NCBI GenBank assembly: GCA_022701365.1
Contig: JAKUHH010000072.1
Span: forward strand, 434,001 to 498,000
Direction: 5' to 3'
DNA: 64,000 nucleotides
Source of the DNA: Mycocentrospora acerina
Lineage: Eukaryota > Ascomycota > Dothideomycetes > Pleosporales
The translations under genes and the position numbers were made by a program. Positions 23,960 to 35,385 of the stretch are shown piece after piece. Under the pieces are notes generated by a model, which saw only the letters and a list, made by a program, of their open reading frames with translations, did no database searches and was not told where the DNA came from. Numbering within the stretch: the first letter of the stretch is position 1; each line of letters starts with the position of its first letter.

Positions 23960-24856
23960 TTATGCCAAATAGTGTATCACAAGCCAGCAGAAAGTGAAAA
24001 ATACTACGACACCGCCCCAGAATATCCACTTGTCCTGCTTCGCTCGCCGCTCCACCATTCGGATGGTATCGCCGCTAATACCTAGTGTATTCGCCACATT
24101 ATACAGTCGTCTTTGTGTACCTTTCAACATCTCCCTCTGCTGCCCCAGGTCCCCAAGTACCGCTCTTCCTCGATCAAGAAACTCATCCAGTTGTGTAGAT
24201 GTCTGCGCGAAGAAATTTTGCTCACGCATAACATGCCCCTCGCGGTCATAGTCTCCGCCTTGTGGGGCGCCAGCAGAGTAAGGGTTAGGTCGGTACGGCG
24301 CGGAAGGGTCGTACGGTTGAGAAGGCGCAAAGGCTGAGTATTGGGCAGCGTTAGGGTTGGGCAGCGAATAAGGGTTCTCGGGCGTGGCGGCATGATGTGG
24401 GCGACGACCCAATAACTCTGTACGCGCTGCTGTTGTTTGCTACATATCATGTTAGTGATACTACACTCACAGCTTTGTAACACGGCAGATAGCAAACGAA
24501 ACACATAAGTGGGAAGCTTACAACGTCTTCATTTACGCTCTTTATCCTCTTAAAGCTTTCCCTGTATTCGTCCAGCTCACTCCTGAAAGTCTTCATCCGT
24601 TCAATAGCCTTTTCTTGCTTCGTCTGCACAGGCTCATGCTTGGCCAGCTTCGCGTAGTCGTCGATGGTGCGCGCAAACGAGGTTAAGGAGGCATTGAGTT
24701 GTGCCTGGAGATGCGGTGACGGCGACGCAGTATCAGCAAACTGATCCAAGTCCTTGCGAATACTCGTCGACTGCCGTAGGGCTGAGTTAAAGAGGGCGTT
24801 CTGTTTGCGACATCAGTTGGACGCTCACAACTTAACGGAGAGGGTAACGAGACCAT
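23960..24856 (-). CDS. BOS1: Golgi/ER SNARE protein Bos1
   Basis: Model complement(23960..24439, 24522..24800, 24854..24856), 253 residues, against 244 in yeast. Bos1 is a SNARE for ER-to-Golgi vesicle fusion. The N-terminal helical bundle starts NALFNSALRQSTSIRKDLDQ. A Pro/Tyr/Ser-rich linker follows (about 100-150), then the SNARE motif with its central Gln (about 165-225), and a C-terminal membrane anchor (WGGVVVFFTFCWLVIHYLA). The 82-nt intron is convincing. The first exon is only the ATG: residue 2 follows directly after an acceptor (AAACAG), and the only nearby in-phase ATG abuts a weak GTCTCG donor. The yeast BOS1 gene also has an intron near its start. The exact first exon is therefore less certain than the rest. 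Confidence 0.85.
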
Positions 24857-25680
24857 CTTTAAGTTATAAGATACGCAGAAAATGCAGCGCCGTATTTCTG
24901 GCCAGAACAGTGCAATGAGTGTTTGTATCTAGGAAAATCCTGTGTGGAAGCCTGATAGGCAAACGTCTCTCAGATGTACCTGACAGCTTGCATCATCGCG
25001 AACTTCGCATGATGCTCGTGAACGCCAAGATGCCTTTGCCAACACTGGACTAGCTTCCTTTTGAAGATGGGGCTGATCTATAACGCTCATCTTCTCCCGT
25101 GCTTTCGCTAGTTTTACGTCACATCCCAATACTTCTCTGTTTTTATTGGTCAAATGTATTGAAATCTCAAGGACAGGCTATTGAAGCTATCTAACCAACA
25201 CACTCCGTGACTCGAGTGTATTCGAACGATCATTTTGCGTACTTAGATATAGTGACAAAAACGATTGTACTAACTAACCCAGCGTTGCAAATAGCAATTA
25301 CTTACCAAGCGTATAACAGCTTCCCTTCATATTACCGCATATCTCCAGAAAACCACATCTTGTATGGTTGACGTCGTCCTGCCTTATGCGCCTTCCGCTT
25401 GTGGTAATCACCTACCTGGTCGATATTCAACTATTCAGAGATGCCGAGCCGCCAGTCAAGTAGATCTCATATTTATCCCGAACCCATCTCCACGGCAGAC
25501 CTGGCATGCTAACTCGCAAGGGAAGCTCGATCGCTATCTGGCTCTTTATTTGTTCTTGAACATGGGTGCTCCACGGACCTGTGGCACGGCGTTCATTGAA
25601 AGTGGCAAGGAACGGTGTATAAAGACAGAGAGATAGCAAATCTGTTGTAATGAGTGAGAATCAAACAAGTACTTTTTGCA
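24857..25680. other. Divergent intergenic region, BOS1 to M28 peptidase
   Basis: No gene is supported; a 90-codon plus-strand frame (25364-25636) has no motif and overlaps the peptidase promoter. The region serves both flanking genes, which diverge. Confidence 0.45.
25618..25623 (+). promoter_or_regulatory. TATA box of the M28 peptidase gene
   Basis: TATAAA lies 58 bp before the start codon, a typical distance, and is the best core-promoter match in this region. Confidence 0.45.
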
Positions 25681-27175
25681 ATGCATCTGCAAACAGCAAC
25701 TCTCGCCACAGTGCTCGCAACAGCATGTGCGCACGAGGTTCTCTTCGGTCGCGATTTGCCACCTCCCATCGCTGTCAACGCAGATAGCTATACTTCTTGT
25801 GCCAATGCAGCATGGCCACCTTCCCCCATCGGAGCAGAGCTTGTTCCCCAATCGCCGGATGACGAGGTCAAGGCAATGGTCGACGAAATCAGCGCAGCGA
25901 ATATCGAAGCCACAATTACGAAGCTTGTCTCCTTTGGCACGCGACATACGCTGAGTACGCAAAATAGCTCAACTCAGGGCATCGGGGCTGCAAGAGATTG
26001 GATCGCGAGCGAGATGCGGAAATACGCCGAGGCAAGTGATGGTAGGATGAAAGTGAGCGTGGAAGGATATGTACAGGGTGTTGCGAGTCGAATTCCGTTT
26101 CCGACTAGAATCGATAATATTCTCGCAACCATCAAGGGAAGTGAGGAACCTGAGAGGGTGTATGTCATGACAGGCCATCACGACAGTCGAGTCACCGATG
26201 TGCTAGACTACACTTCAGATGCTCCGGGTGCAAATGACGACGCAAGCGGAGTTGCCAGTGAGTACTCAAGAGTCGTGCAAAGATTCTACAAATTAACCGT
26301 GATTAGTTGCAATGGAACTTGCCCGCGTTTTAGCAACCCGAAAACCAAAGTCTACGATCATCCTCGGCTCTGTGGCGGGCGAGGAGCAAGGTCTCTACGG
26401 TGCGACTTACCTCGCTCAAACACTCAAGAACGCGAGTACGAATGTAGAGGGCATGTTGAACTGCGATATTGTTGGCTCCTCAACTGGCGATCGGGGTCAA
26501 AAAGATCCATATACAGTCCGCGTACTTGCCCAAGGACCTCCCTCATCTGAAACAAACACAGCAACAGCATCTAGACGACTCCAGATTGGCGGCGAGAATG
26601 ACAGCCCCGCGAGAGAACTAGCTCGCTTCTCCGCCGAGGTAGCCGCCAATAACGTTACTGGCATGAACCTCGCCATCATCTACCGCCTCGACCGCTTCCT
26701 TCGTGGAGGCGACCATTCACCCTTCCTCCAAGCCGGCTACCCCGCCGTTCGCTACACAGAACCAAACGAGGACTTCAAGCACCAGCATCAAGACCTGCGC
26801 ACTGAAAACGGCACTGTGTACGGTGACTTGATCGAATTTGTGGATTTTAGCTACACGGCGCGTGTGGGAAAGGTCAATCTCGCGACACTCTGGTCCATGT
26901 CGGAGGCTCCGGGGCTAGTCCGTAACGTCACTGTTGATACCACGGTACTAGATAATGATACTCGTCTTAAGTGGATTGTATCGAACAGCAGCAGTGTTGC
27001 TAGCTACGAGGTGGTATGGCGAGCAACCATTGCGCCACTGTGGACGCATATGTTAGATGTTGGGAAGGTGGGAAGTGTCACACTGCCTCTTAGCAAGGAT
27101 AATGTAATCTTTGGAGTACGCGCTGTTGGAACGAACGGATATAAAAGCCCTGCAACGTATCCCTTCCCTGGGTAG
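25681..27175 (+). CDS. Secreted M28 family zinc peptidase (aminopeptidase-like)
   Basis: Exons 25681..26257 and 26307..27175 (49-nt intron) give 481 residues. A signal peptide is visible (about residues 1-17, ending near TACA). The M28 metal-binding set is present: GHHDS at 165-169, GANDDASG at 183-190 with the bridging Asp, the catalytic pair GEEQG at 217-221, NCDIVG, and HQH in the segment after VRYTEPN. Several NXS/T sequons suit secretion. Such enzymes remove N-terminal residues from peptides outside the cell or in the vacuole. The C-terminal 100 residues look like a beta-sandwich domain of the fibronectin III type (YEVVWR then VIFGVRAVGTNG), as in some fungal M28 proteins. Substrate cannot be told from sequence. 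Confidence 0.9.
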
Positions 27176-27476
27176 ATGGGTAGTAGCCCGTCATATCTCC
27201 GAGATGATCAAACACAAACATTATGTCTAAACAACATAAACAACATCAGAGCATAAACCTCAACTCCCTTTTTTAAACCTAATCACATCTTAAAGATTAG
27301 TGCGACCAAAGAGCCATGAAGAGAAAATTGGGAAGCTAATTGAACATAAGTTTTATTAATCAAACAACATAGTACTGTCGCAAAAAAACACAAGAAAAGT
27401 AGCAAAACGCCCAAGACCCACCTATCTATCACCCCACATCCCAATTATCAAAACCTAGTTCCTGCTCCTCCCCTAA
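27176..27476. other. Convergent intergenic region
   Basis: About 300 bp between two gene ends. It is A/T-rich, with AATAAA-like motifs near 27350, as expected for two 3' ends. No gene is seen. Confidence 0.4.
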
Positions 27477-28304
27477 TCAATAAGTCAAGCTCACACACCG
27501 CCCGTCCCACCCACCTTCAACCACAATCTTCTTAAACATCCATTCTCCCACATCCCTCCTTCCAATACTATATCCCAGCGCCGGTCCCGGCTCAGTCACT
27601 CCATTCTTGACCTTCTCCAGTCCCACGGCACCCCACTCCCACCCTACCTTCACACTCTCAATTCCCTTGGGCTCCGCATCCGTCAACAACGTCGGCCTCA
27701 CGATAACAAAATCCCTAATATGCTGTCCCTTATCCGCCATGATTAGATCCTCGCCCCTTTTCTTATCCTCGTGCGGGATTTGCAAGAGGTAGTGGTACAT
27801 TCCGTACAGCGCGATGGGGACGTCTCGAGTCTTAAGGCTTAGACCTGTCGTGGAGATAAAGAGGAATAATGACTTGAGGTTGTCGACAGTAGACTGAATA
27901 TTGCGGGTGCGCAGAGATTCAATTGCAGAAAAGATGGTAGCAGCGGAGTCGTAGCAGATAGTTGGATCTTTGAGGGTGACAGGACGGGTGATAGAGAGCT
28001 GGAGGGCAGGGAGACTGCCGATGCCAAAGAAGATTGTGGAAACGAGGTGGCTAGGGGAGAGGGGTGAGGTGAGCGTGCGAGATACGGCGTTGACGTCTTT
28101 GGCGTCCCCGGAGATGATGGTTAGGTGGCTAGAGAGGAGGGTTGATGAGAGCTTGTGCGTGTTGGTAAGGGCATCAAGGAGCTTCTGAGGCGTGCGGGCC
28201 AGCGCTGTGCAGTGGTATCCTGATTGCAGAGCGTGGGCGAGTGCAGATCCTGCTGTGCCACCCGTGGCACCGAAAAAGGCAATGGTTTGGTTAGGGTTCG
28301 ACAT
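27477..28304 (-). CDS. NmrA-like / atypical SDR NAD(P)-binding protein
   Basis: Single exon, 275 residues. The N-terminus has a beta strand and dinucleotide-binding loop, IAFFGATGGTAGSAL, a GXXGXXG variant at residues 11-17, with an Ala-Arg pair (LAR) after the second strand that suggests NADP. The later FVIVRPTLLTD and RRDVGEWM segments are typical of NmrA-like and atypical SDR proteins. No Tyr-X3-Lys catalytic pair is clear, so it may bind the cofactor without classical SDR chemistry. NmrA itself is a nitrogen repressor of about 350 residues; this protein is shorter, so a regulatory role is not implied. Confidence 0.75.
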   Translation of the reverse strand: MSNPNQTIAFFGATGGTAGSALAHALQSGYHCTALARTPQKLLDALTNTHKLSSTLLSSHLTIISGDAKDVNAVSRTLTSPLSPSHLVSTIFFGIGSLPALQLSITRPVTLKDPTICYDSAATIFSAIESLRTRNIQSTVDNLKSLFLFISTTGLSLKTRDVPIALYGMYHYLLQIPHEDKKRGEDLIMADKGQHIRDFVIVRPTLLTDAEPKGIESVKVGWEWGAVGLEKVKNGVTEPGPALGYSIGRRDVGEWMFKKIVVEGGWDGRCVSLTY

Positions 28305-29390
28305 TTTGAATCTTGATATCTGGTCGAAATTGGCTATAGATGGATGATTTTCAAAACATCAAATCTGTCGTTTTAAAATTCAGGGTGAAGCGACCTGATG
28401 TCAAGTTTGCTGCTGAAGTATTCAAGTTGACTTGAGTGAGGTTCTCATCCTCCTTCCGTCGCGATCTTTATATTGATTTCTGTCATCTTATCTCTTTTCG
28501 TCCTCTCAGAGTTCAGCACTGGTGCCTTGCGCTGCATCTCTGATTTTCTCGTTGAATTGCGCGTTCGCTGTAGAATTCGGGGCTAATTTTGCATCATCGA
28601 GAGCGGCTTCGTGGTGTTTAAGACCAATTGTTGTCCCGCACGGAGAGTCTGTTACCCCGCCTCTAAGCCCAAAACGGCAATTACGAGGAGCAGGTCCGCA
28701 GCCTAACCTACCACCCCCTGCGGCTTGGGTGGCCTGGTTGAATCCTCTAAAATTTTGACTACTTGATTGGTCAGGTTGACAATCACAGATTTAACAAAAA
28801 GCTCTTTAGCTCTCTATCTGACATGTGAGCCGTTGATTAGAGAAATTTGAGAACAATTTCGGCCTTCTATCTCTTCTAAAAGTCTTGATTCTAACCGTCA
28901 GACGGACCAAACACAAGCTAGGCAGCCGAGCGGAGAGGAAGGTAAGCACGAGACACACTGTGGCGCATGTGCATCCTTACGCACAGACCTAGTTGGTTCG
29001 CACAATTGATCGTTGGAGCCTGTTGCCGAATATGGTCAGACTTTTGGATACTTTGTTAATCTCGTCTTCTGTTCCTATAGCAAACATTGCATGTCAATGT
29101 TTTGTTACTACATGAAAAATTCAGCTACTACATCCACCTCAGGTACCTCCAAGTTTGCCTTAGAAATGTGCTGCATCCGTTCCTCTTGAACAACATGCAA
29201 GCTTGAATGGATGCACCGCGCGTTCTTTGCGTTAATTTATTGTTAGAACACATGGGATCCTCAGAAAATTCAACACATCAAGGATTTTACAAGATTTATT
29301 GCCTCGACAAAGCTGATCACTCTGACGCAGTTTACTGTGAGCAGGTAGCACAACCCTAACACCACGATATCTGTCACTATACTCACTAGA
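28305..29390. other. Intergenic region between the NmrA-like and GNAT genes
   Basis: About 1.1 kb with no supported gene. Short frames (for example 28522-28758) have no recognisable motif. Confidence 0.4.
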
Positions 29391-30124
29391 CTATTCCAAC
29401 AAATATGTGCCAAAGATGTGAAGTGTACCAGTTGTTCTCCAACCCCCAGCAAGCCACACTGCGTCCCCAGACCACTCATAAATGCCTTTCTCTTGCATGG
29501 GCGTCTTGCTCATGACCTTCAAACTCGCGGGGTTTTCATGGTTTACGATTGCCCGGATATAGACCTTGTTGTACGGCGCCCAAAATGACTTCGCTCTTTT
29601 ACACGTCTCAAATACAGCTTTCACCGCCTCTGTCGCATATCCTTTACCCCATCCTTTCGGGAGAAACTGATATCCAAGCTCCACAGTCAAAGCAGTCGAC
29701 GCGGCAGAAGCGGGGAGCGTGAGAGCTTCTGGCAAGGGAAGGCTGCGAGGTCCGCATTGACCCAAAGTGACCAACCCGATGAATTGCGTAGCTTGATCTT
29801 CGGAGTCGGAACTGGAAGGGAGGAGTTCGTGGACTGCGTATGCGACCCTGTACCACTCTTGTGTTGGAAGGCAGCCTTGCGTGAATTTCTCCGTGTCTTC
29901 GAGAGATTTTGCTTGGCCGTAGATGCTTTGTAGACTCAGTATTTGATTCATTATGACATGACACGATCATATTAGAGAAGGGAACCGGCGGTGGTAGCTT
30001 ACCTCCACCAAGTGCCTTTTTCATCAGTCCTTAGTTCGTGCAACCAAGCGAGCTCAGGAGTTCCTCTTTCCGCCGTAGTGATAAGCGTCAACTTTAGGCG
30101 CGGCGTAGATACCGTGGGGTCCAT
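29391..30124 (-). CDS. GNAT-family N-acetyltransferase (RimJ/RimL type)
   Basis: Two exons, complement(29391..29925, 30003..30124), giving 218 residues. Exon 1 encodes MDPTVSTPRLKLTLI and ends ELRTDEKGTWW, the usual start of this fungal group. Exon 2 carries the acetyl-CoA site: VELGYQFLPKGWGKGYATEA at about residues 122-141, with the Gln/Arg-X2-Gly-X-Gly/Ala pattern in the variant GWGKGYA. The last strand, NHENPASLKVMSK, matches the conserved N-X-A/P-S segment. The substrate is unknown. The 77-nt intron has two possible acceptors 9 nt apart, both in frame. The most likely product is a cytosolic small-molecule or N-terminal acetyltransferase. Confidence 0.85.
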
Positions 30125-30641
30125 CTTTGTAGAATTCGAGTATTTTGCAGCGTTTGATTTTGTTAGATGGCGGGGTTACTTCACTTAAATTTGAGAGAAT
30201 TCTTGCGACATAGGGCGCCTAACCGTCAGAATACAGAGGATAGAGCGTACTAACAAAACATCAAACTGCGTGTGTAGGGCGATTTCTTAAATGAAAATTT
30301 GAAGACCAAGGAGCCCAAAGATAAATTACATATGTGGAGAGTGGACTTAGTTCTGTACTTTTAATCTGTAGCATTCCTAATTGAATACTATTATCGCGGA
30401 TTGTAAGACGTGTAAACTCACCGTCGTATTCTCATACTAGGATTAGGTACACATAAAGTTCACCGACATACTTTTTATGGCTAGAACGAGGCCAGAGCGT
30501 TTTAGTGGACAGGGATACGCGTCTTACAGCTAGCGCGATCGTCGCGTGCCTGACATGCGTCCAATCTTTGACATCCCAATCATCAGCATCAGCATCGGCA
30601 TTGACGTCTAACCAAACGTACTATCTCAATTGCTACACATC
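30125..30641. other. Divergent promoter region, GNAT and MutY genes
   Basis: About 0.5 kb between two diverging starts. No gene is seen; the region is moderately AT-rich in the middle. Confidence 0.45.
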
Positions 30642-32767
30642 ATGGCACCACGCAAGAAAATGGCTGTATCTGCGCCGAAAGCCTCGAAACCTAAGCTTAA
30701 TACAAAGCTTGGTATACCAATACCCACGAAGCCTCTCGCGACATCATCTTTACCATTGCGTGTTCATGAGCCTGGGTATCACTATTCACTTCTTCTTGAT
30801 GATCGGAAAACATGCGAAGCGCTACTAAGTTGGTTTGAACGCGTTGAGGAGACGCGAAGTATGCCGTGGCGCAAGAAATGGATTGACCCACAAACATACA
30901 AAGGGAAAGAGAAAGAGTTGGGAATCGTGTTGGCCAAAAGAGCTTATGAGGTATGGGTCTCTGAAGTCAGTAAGTTCACCAGCATTTCTAGACGTTGTGG
31001 GGAAGAAACTTAGAAATACTGTGATGGGTCTGCTGCACGCGTTGTCACGTGGGCAGCCAATTATCTGCGTCTTTGATGATGAGTGTGAAACACGATGGTC
31101 TTTCTGTCATCCACACGATACCCGTGGCTCATTATTTCTAATAGAAGCACACTCATTGCGGAAATATGATACACATAGGGATACATTGCTGACCAGATGT
31201 ACAGTGCTTCAACAAACTCGTGTGTCCACTGTGATTCCTTACTTCAATACATGGACATCGAAATGGCCGACCATACAGGATTTAGCAAATGCCAATCATG
31301 ACGAAGTGCTTTCAGTTTGGAAGGGACTTGGATACTACTCTCGAGCAACCCGCCTTCACGAGGGCGCAAAGGTAGTAATGAGTAAATCGTCTGATTCTGT
31401 TTGTCTAATCCCAAGCAAAGCTGTAGAACTTTTGGAATTTCCTGGAATCGGTCAGTATACTGCCGGCGCGATATCCAGCATTGCGTTTGGCGAAGCAGAG
31501 CCAGTACTCGATGGTAACGTGGCCAGAGTCTTGAGCCGCCAGCTCGGTCTTTACGCGGATGTAAAAGACAAGAAGACTTCTGATCTTCTCTGGGAAGTAG
31601 CGGACCAATTGATCAAGCACGTTTCCAATTACCCCGAGACGAAGAACAGCTCTGTGCCCAGCCAGTGGAATCAGGCGCTTATGGAACTCGGTTCGACTAT
31701 CTGTACACCAAAGCCACGATGCGATGAATGTCCAATCCAAAATACCTGTAGAGTATACAACGAAGCACAGACATTGTCTGATAAATCTCGCTCGTTGATC
31801 GTCCCCGACATCGAAGATGCTTGTCACTTGTGCGATATACTGGATTCCGAGGAATTGATCGCAATTGGAGAAGTAAGCGAAGATGGCATCAAACCAAAGA
31901 CGGCCAAAAAACAAAAGGTCGAAATAAAGCGACCTCGTAATACGATATCGAACTATTTTGCCGTTGGAGCACCTAGCGCAAACCCGAGCAGCGAGAAAGA
32001 AGACGAGGAAGATAATAGTGTGATGAAAATTGACGGATCGAGGAAACGAAAGACACCTCCACCCGCTGCAAACCTTGCGTCAATAACGGCATACTGCTCG
32101 CTTTATCCAAAGAAAGTGGCAAAGAAAAAGGCAGCAGAAGAATCATGTGTTGTTTGTCTCGTCGAACTGTGTTCTTCAAAGGGGGGCAGTAAGTGGCTTA
32201 TTGAACAGAGGCCTGCGAAAGGTAAGTCTATGAGTCCATCGGATAGTCAACCAAGCTAACGGATTTTGTTAGGTTTACTTGCATCACTATGGTATGTCCA
32301 CGAATCCGAGAATCACCTCCACACCATTGTTAGCTGCTAGTAGAATACTGTTGCGTAATGCTGAGCCGCAATTTGCTCTGCCCCCATGCCGTTTGTCTCT
32401 ATTGGAATGCTGCTAAAACGATATTCGCAGGCAATTCCCTCAAAGTACACTCCCCGCTTCTGACGACGTACCTTCGCACCGGAAGAAGGCGGCTTCACAA
32501 TTTGTGTCAAAACTGGACGTCGGCGAAACTGATTTTAGTAATGCGCTATTTGTCGAGAGCTTCGAGCCAGTTGTTCATGTATTCACACATCTCAGGCTCA
32601 CCATGCATGTCAACCACTTCAAAATCACAGCCGATGATGTTGACGATATCGATCTGGCTTTCACGGGCCCGCCAGCGCGAAAATGGGTAGATACCGAGTC
32701 CATGGATCAAGAAACCCTATCGACGGGCATGCGAAAATGCTGGGATCTTGTCGTCAAGAGCGTTTGA
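30642..32767 (+). CDS. A/G-specific adenine DNA glycosylase (MutY homolog)
   Basis: Four exons, 30642..30969, 31205..32221, 32273..32291 and 32431..32767, give 566 residues. The enzyme removes adenine mispaired with 8-oxoguanine. The catalytic Glu108 lies in VWVSEVMLQQT, whose codons are split by a long 235-nt intron. The helix-hairpin-helix is LLEFPGIGQYTAGA (185-198), followed by catalytic Asp212 in VLDGNVARV. The [4Fe-4S] ligands follow, spaced C-X5-C-X2-C-X5-C from Cys276; the first spacer is one residue short of the usual six. The C-terminal NUDIX-like 8-oxoG domain (KWLIEQRPAKG onward, WQFPQSTLP) is split by a 19-nt exon. A basic, acidic linker at about 330-410 may carry the nuclear signal (KKQKVEIKRPR). 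Confidence 0.92.
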
Positions 32768-33378
32768 TTTCCAACGCGTCAGACTCCGTCTATCAATGGA
32801 AGTGCCGGGTGTAACCCACGTTCCTCAAGGGACGTTATCTTTTGCCAAGTGATACACACATGGCTTTGTCTTGGCTTCCACCCCAGTCCTCCCCGGATTC
32901 CGAAGGGAACGGGATGATAAGACAGGTCGGGATGTTATCGCACTACTCCACATTTAGCAAGAGCAGTCCGTCTGTACTTGGTACATCGCGCGGACGAACC
33001 GCTATTGGATGGCTACAATCTATTAGGTATTGAAAGAAGAAACATTAGATACGAATTGTGCATCCTCCCGAAACATCTGATAAGCAAGGTTGTTGAGATA
33101 TAAGTTCGACGAGTTTCGTGTGCAACAGATCTTTCTGTAGAGAGCGATTCTTGGTGTCTTGGTCTAGTCGCTGTCGATCAGAAAAGAACATCGATGTGAG
33201 TGTCAGCTCCACGAATTTATAATCAATATATTTCAAAATTGCACTACTGAGCGCAATGAAAACACAGCTCTAAATATCTTACAAAATTGCTTGACGTAGA
33301 GAGCTTGTCGTGTCCTTGAAAGATCCCCACTGCCTGCAACACATCGTTCGGTATATCAAAAGAGGGTATCTAGCAAAG
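32768..33378. other. Intergenic region, MutY to ammonium transporter
   Basis: About 0.6 kb, no gene supported. It includes the transporter promoter. Confidence 0.4.
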
Positions 33379-35023
33379 ATGGCGGAAGTACCGGCGCCTA
33401 CCCCTCTAGTGGAGTGGCCAGACTACGATGTCATGCCATCCGGAGGCAACGTTTTCACCACTGATCTCAACGCGCCGTACGACAAAGGTGATCTATGCTG
33501 GATGTTAGTGAGCACAGTCCTGTGCTGGTATGTGATCCATCAAAATTCCACAATCAACTAGAGCTGACAAGGTTCAGGCTGATTACCCCTGCAATCGGCT
33601 TTCTATACGCGGGAATGCACAGAAAGAAGTCATCTTTAACAATGCTTTTCCAGTCGCTCGTTTGCGCCTGCGCTGCGGGCATCCAGTTCTGGGTTTACGG
33701 ATACTCTCTCTATCAGTCGCACACGACGAACCCCATGCTTGGGGACCTATCAAAAGCCGGTCTCCATGATGTCCTTGGATATCCATCTCTAGCAAACAGT
33801 GACATTCCAGATATCCTCTATGCTTGTTTTGGCTTCACTTTTGTCACCGCAACGGCCATGATTTTGGCAGGTGGTATGCTTGAGCGAGGCCGTCTCTGGC
33901 CTGCTATGCTCTTCCTAATGTGCTGGACGACGTTTGTGTACTATCCTCTGGCTTACGCTGAGTGGAATCCTAGCGGTTGGCTGCTCAACCTCGGTGTGTA
34001 TGACTTTGCTGGTTCAGGTCCAGTGCACATTGCCTCTGGATTTTCCGCGCTGGCCTGGGCTATGATGCTGGGTCGTAGAGTGGATCAAAACAAAGAGTCG
34101 CTGCATTCAAAGATACCTCATTTCAAGCCTCACAGTCCGTTCCTTGTAATCCTTGGTACAGTTCTGATCTGGTTTGGATGGTATGCATTCAATGGTGAGT
34201 AATAACTTATATGGTTTGACTGAACATCAAACCAGACAAAACGCGTAATTTATATGATGTGCTGATGTCTCGTAGGTGCCTCGACTGCCAACATCTCTAT
34301 TCGCTCCATTTACGTTGTCTGCAACACCAATCTTGCTGCATGCGGAGGTGGATTAGCCTGGGCGCTGCTTGAATACGTTTACACTGGGAAATTCTCTATT
34401 ACTGGCTTCTGTTCTGGCATTATCAGTGGTCTTGTTGGTATGTCACAGCTCTTCAGGCTTGGTGATAATACAAACAATACGGGGTAACTAACAAAAACAT
34501 AGGTATTACACCAGCTGCTGGCTTCGTCCCTATCTACTTCGCAACCCTTATCGGCCTCCTGACAGCCGTATGTTGCTATTTTACTGCTAAGTATAAATAC
34601 ATCCTTCGTGTGGATGAAGGTCTCGATATTTTCGCTATCCATGGGGTTGGCGGTTTCATCGGCGACATTCTCACTGGGTTTTTCGCTGCAGACTTTGTCC
34701 CCGCGTTGGACGGTGTAAGCAATACCTATGAAGGCGGATGGTATAACCAGAACTGGAAACAAATGGGTTATCAGCTCGCTGCTGCCTGTACCTGTGCGCT
34801 CTGGTCGTTTGTCGTCTCAATTATCTTGTTGTTCGTCATCAGCAAAATCCCAGGGTGTCACTTGAGGGTATCAGAAGAGGACGAAATTCGGGGCTTGGAC
34901 TACAAATATTTCCATGACGTCGAAGATGAGGTAATTCTTATGGGACTTGAGGCACTGCCACAGTTCTCGAGTGGGAGTCAAACTCGAGGTGAAAGTCCGA
35001 TTGTTCCTGGAAAGCGGGATTAG
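33379..35023 (+). CDS. Ammonium transporter, Mep/Amt family
   Basis: Four exons, 33379..33527, 33578..34194, 34276..34437 and 34503..35023, give 482 residues; introns are 50, 81 and 65 nt. Eleven hydrophobic segments are expected and are visible, starting with GDLCWMLVSTVLCW and ending with LWSFVVSIILLFVISKI. Family marks include the extracellular Phe gate region, FNGASTANISIR after the second intron, and the twin-histidine area FAIHGVGGFIGDILTGFF. A short cytosolic C-terminus (GLDYKYFHDVEDE) matches the conserved Amt tail. It imports ammonium across the plasma membrane and in fungi is usually derepressed under nitrogen starvation. It lies 12 kb from niiA with five genes between, so it is not a tight part of the nitrate cluster. 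Confidence 0.93.
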
Positions 35024-35385
35024 CAGGGGTAAATAGGAAGGTGGTAGTGTCAGACCTATCTCTTTGTAATTCGATCTACTCGTACCTCACAACCACTCCA
35101 ATTGATGTTTAGCTATGTTTCGGCAGGCACTTGAAGGGAAACTAACCAAACATCTACACACCGTTTATCCAGAAACACTGTGATATCACAATATAAGGTG
35201 GCAGGAGGAACAAATTGGCCTCATGCACTGGCGGCCTTGCAGCTAATCTATGTCACTTAACTTTGTTTGGTTGGCGGCTTTCTTGGCTAATATTGTCTCG
35301 AATCCATAGAAACGCGTTCTTCCGCGTCTGTATTTTTTCTTTCATTCCCTCGCTTTAGCATTTGCTACCAAACATACTGCTCGAG
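35024..35385. other. Intergenic region before the surface protein gene
   Basis: About 360 bp with no gene. A T/C-rich tract just before 35385 looks like a leader. Confidence 0.4.

Noticed and set aside
27477..28304. NmrA-like protein as a regulator of the nearby nitrate genes
   Set aside because: It is shorter than NmrA and of a common Rossmann type; proximity alone is not evidence.
30835..31204. Open frame running through the first MutY intron
   Set aside because: The conserved order VSEV-MLQQT requires splicing 30970-31204; the readthrough frame disagrees with exon 1.
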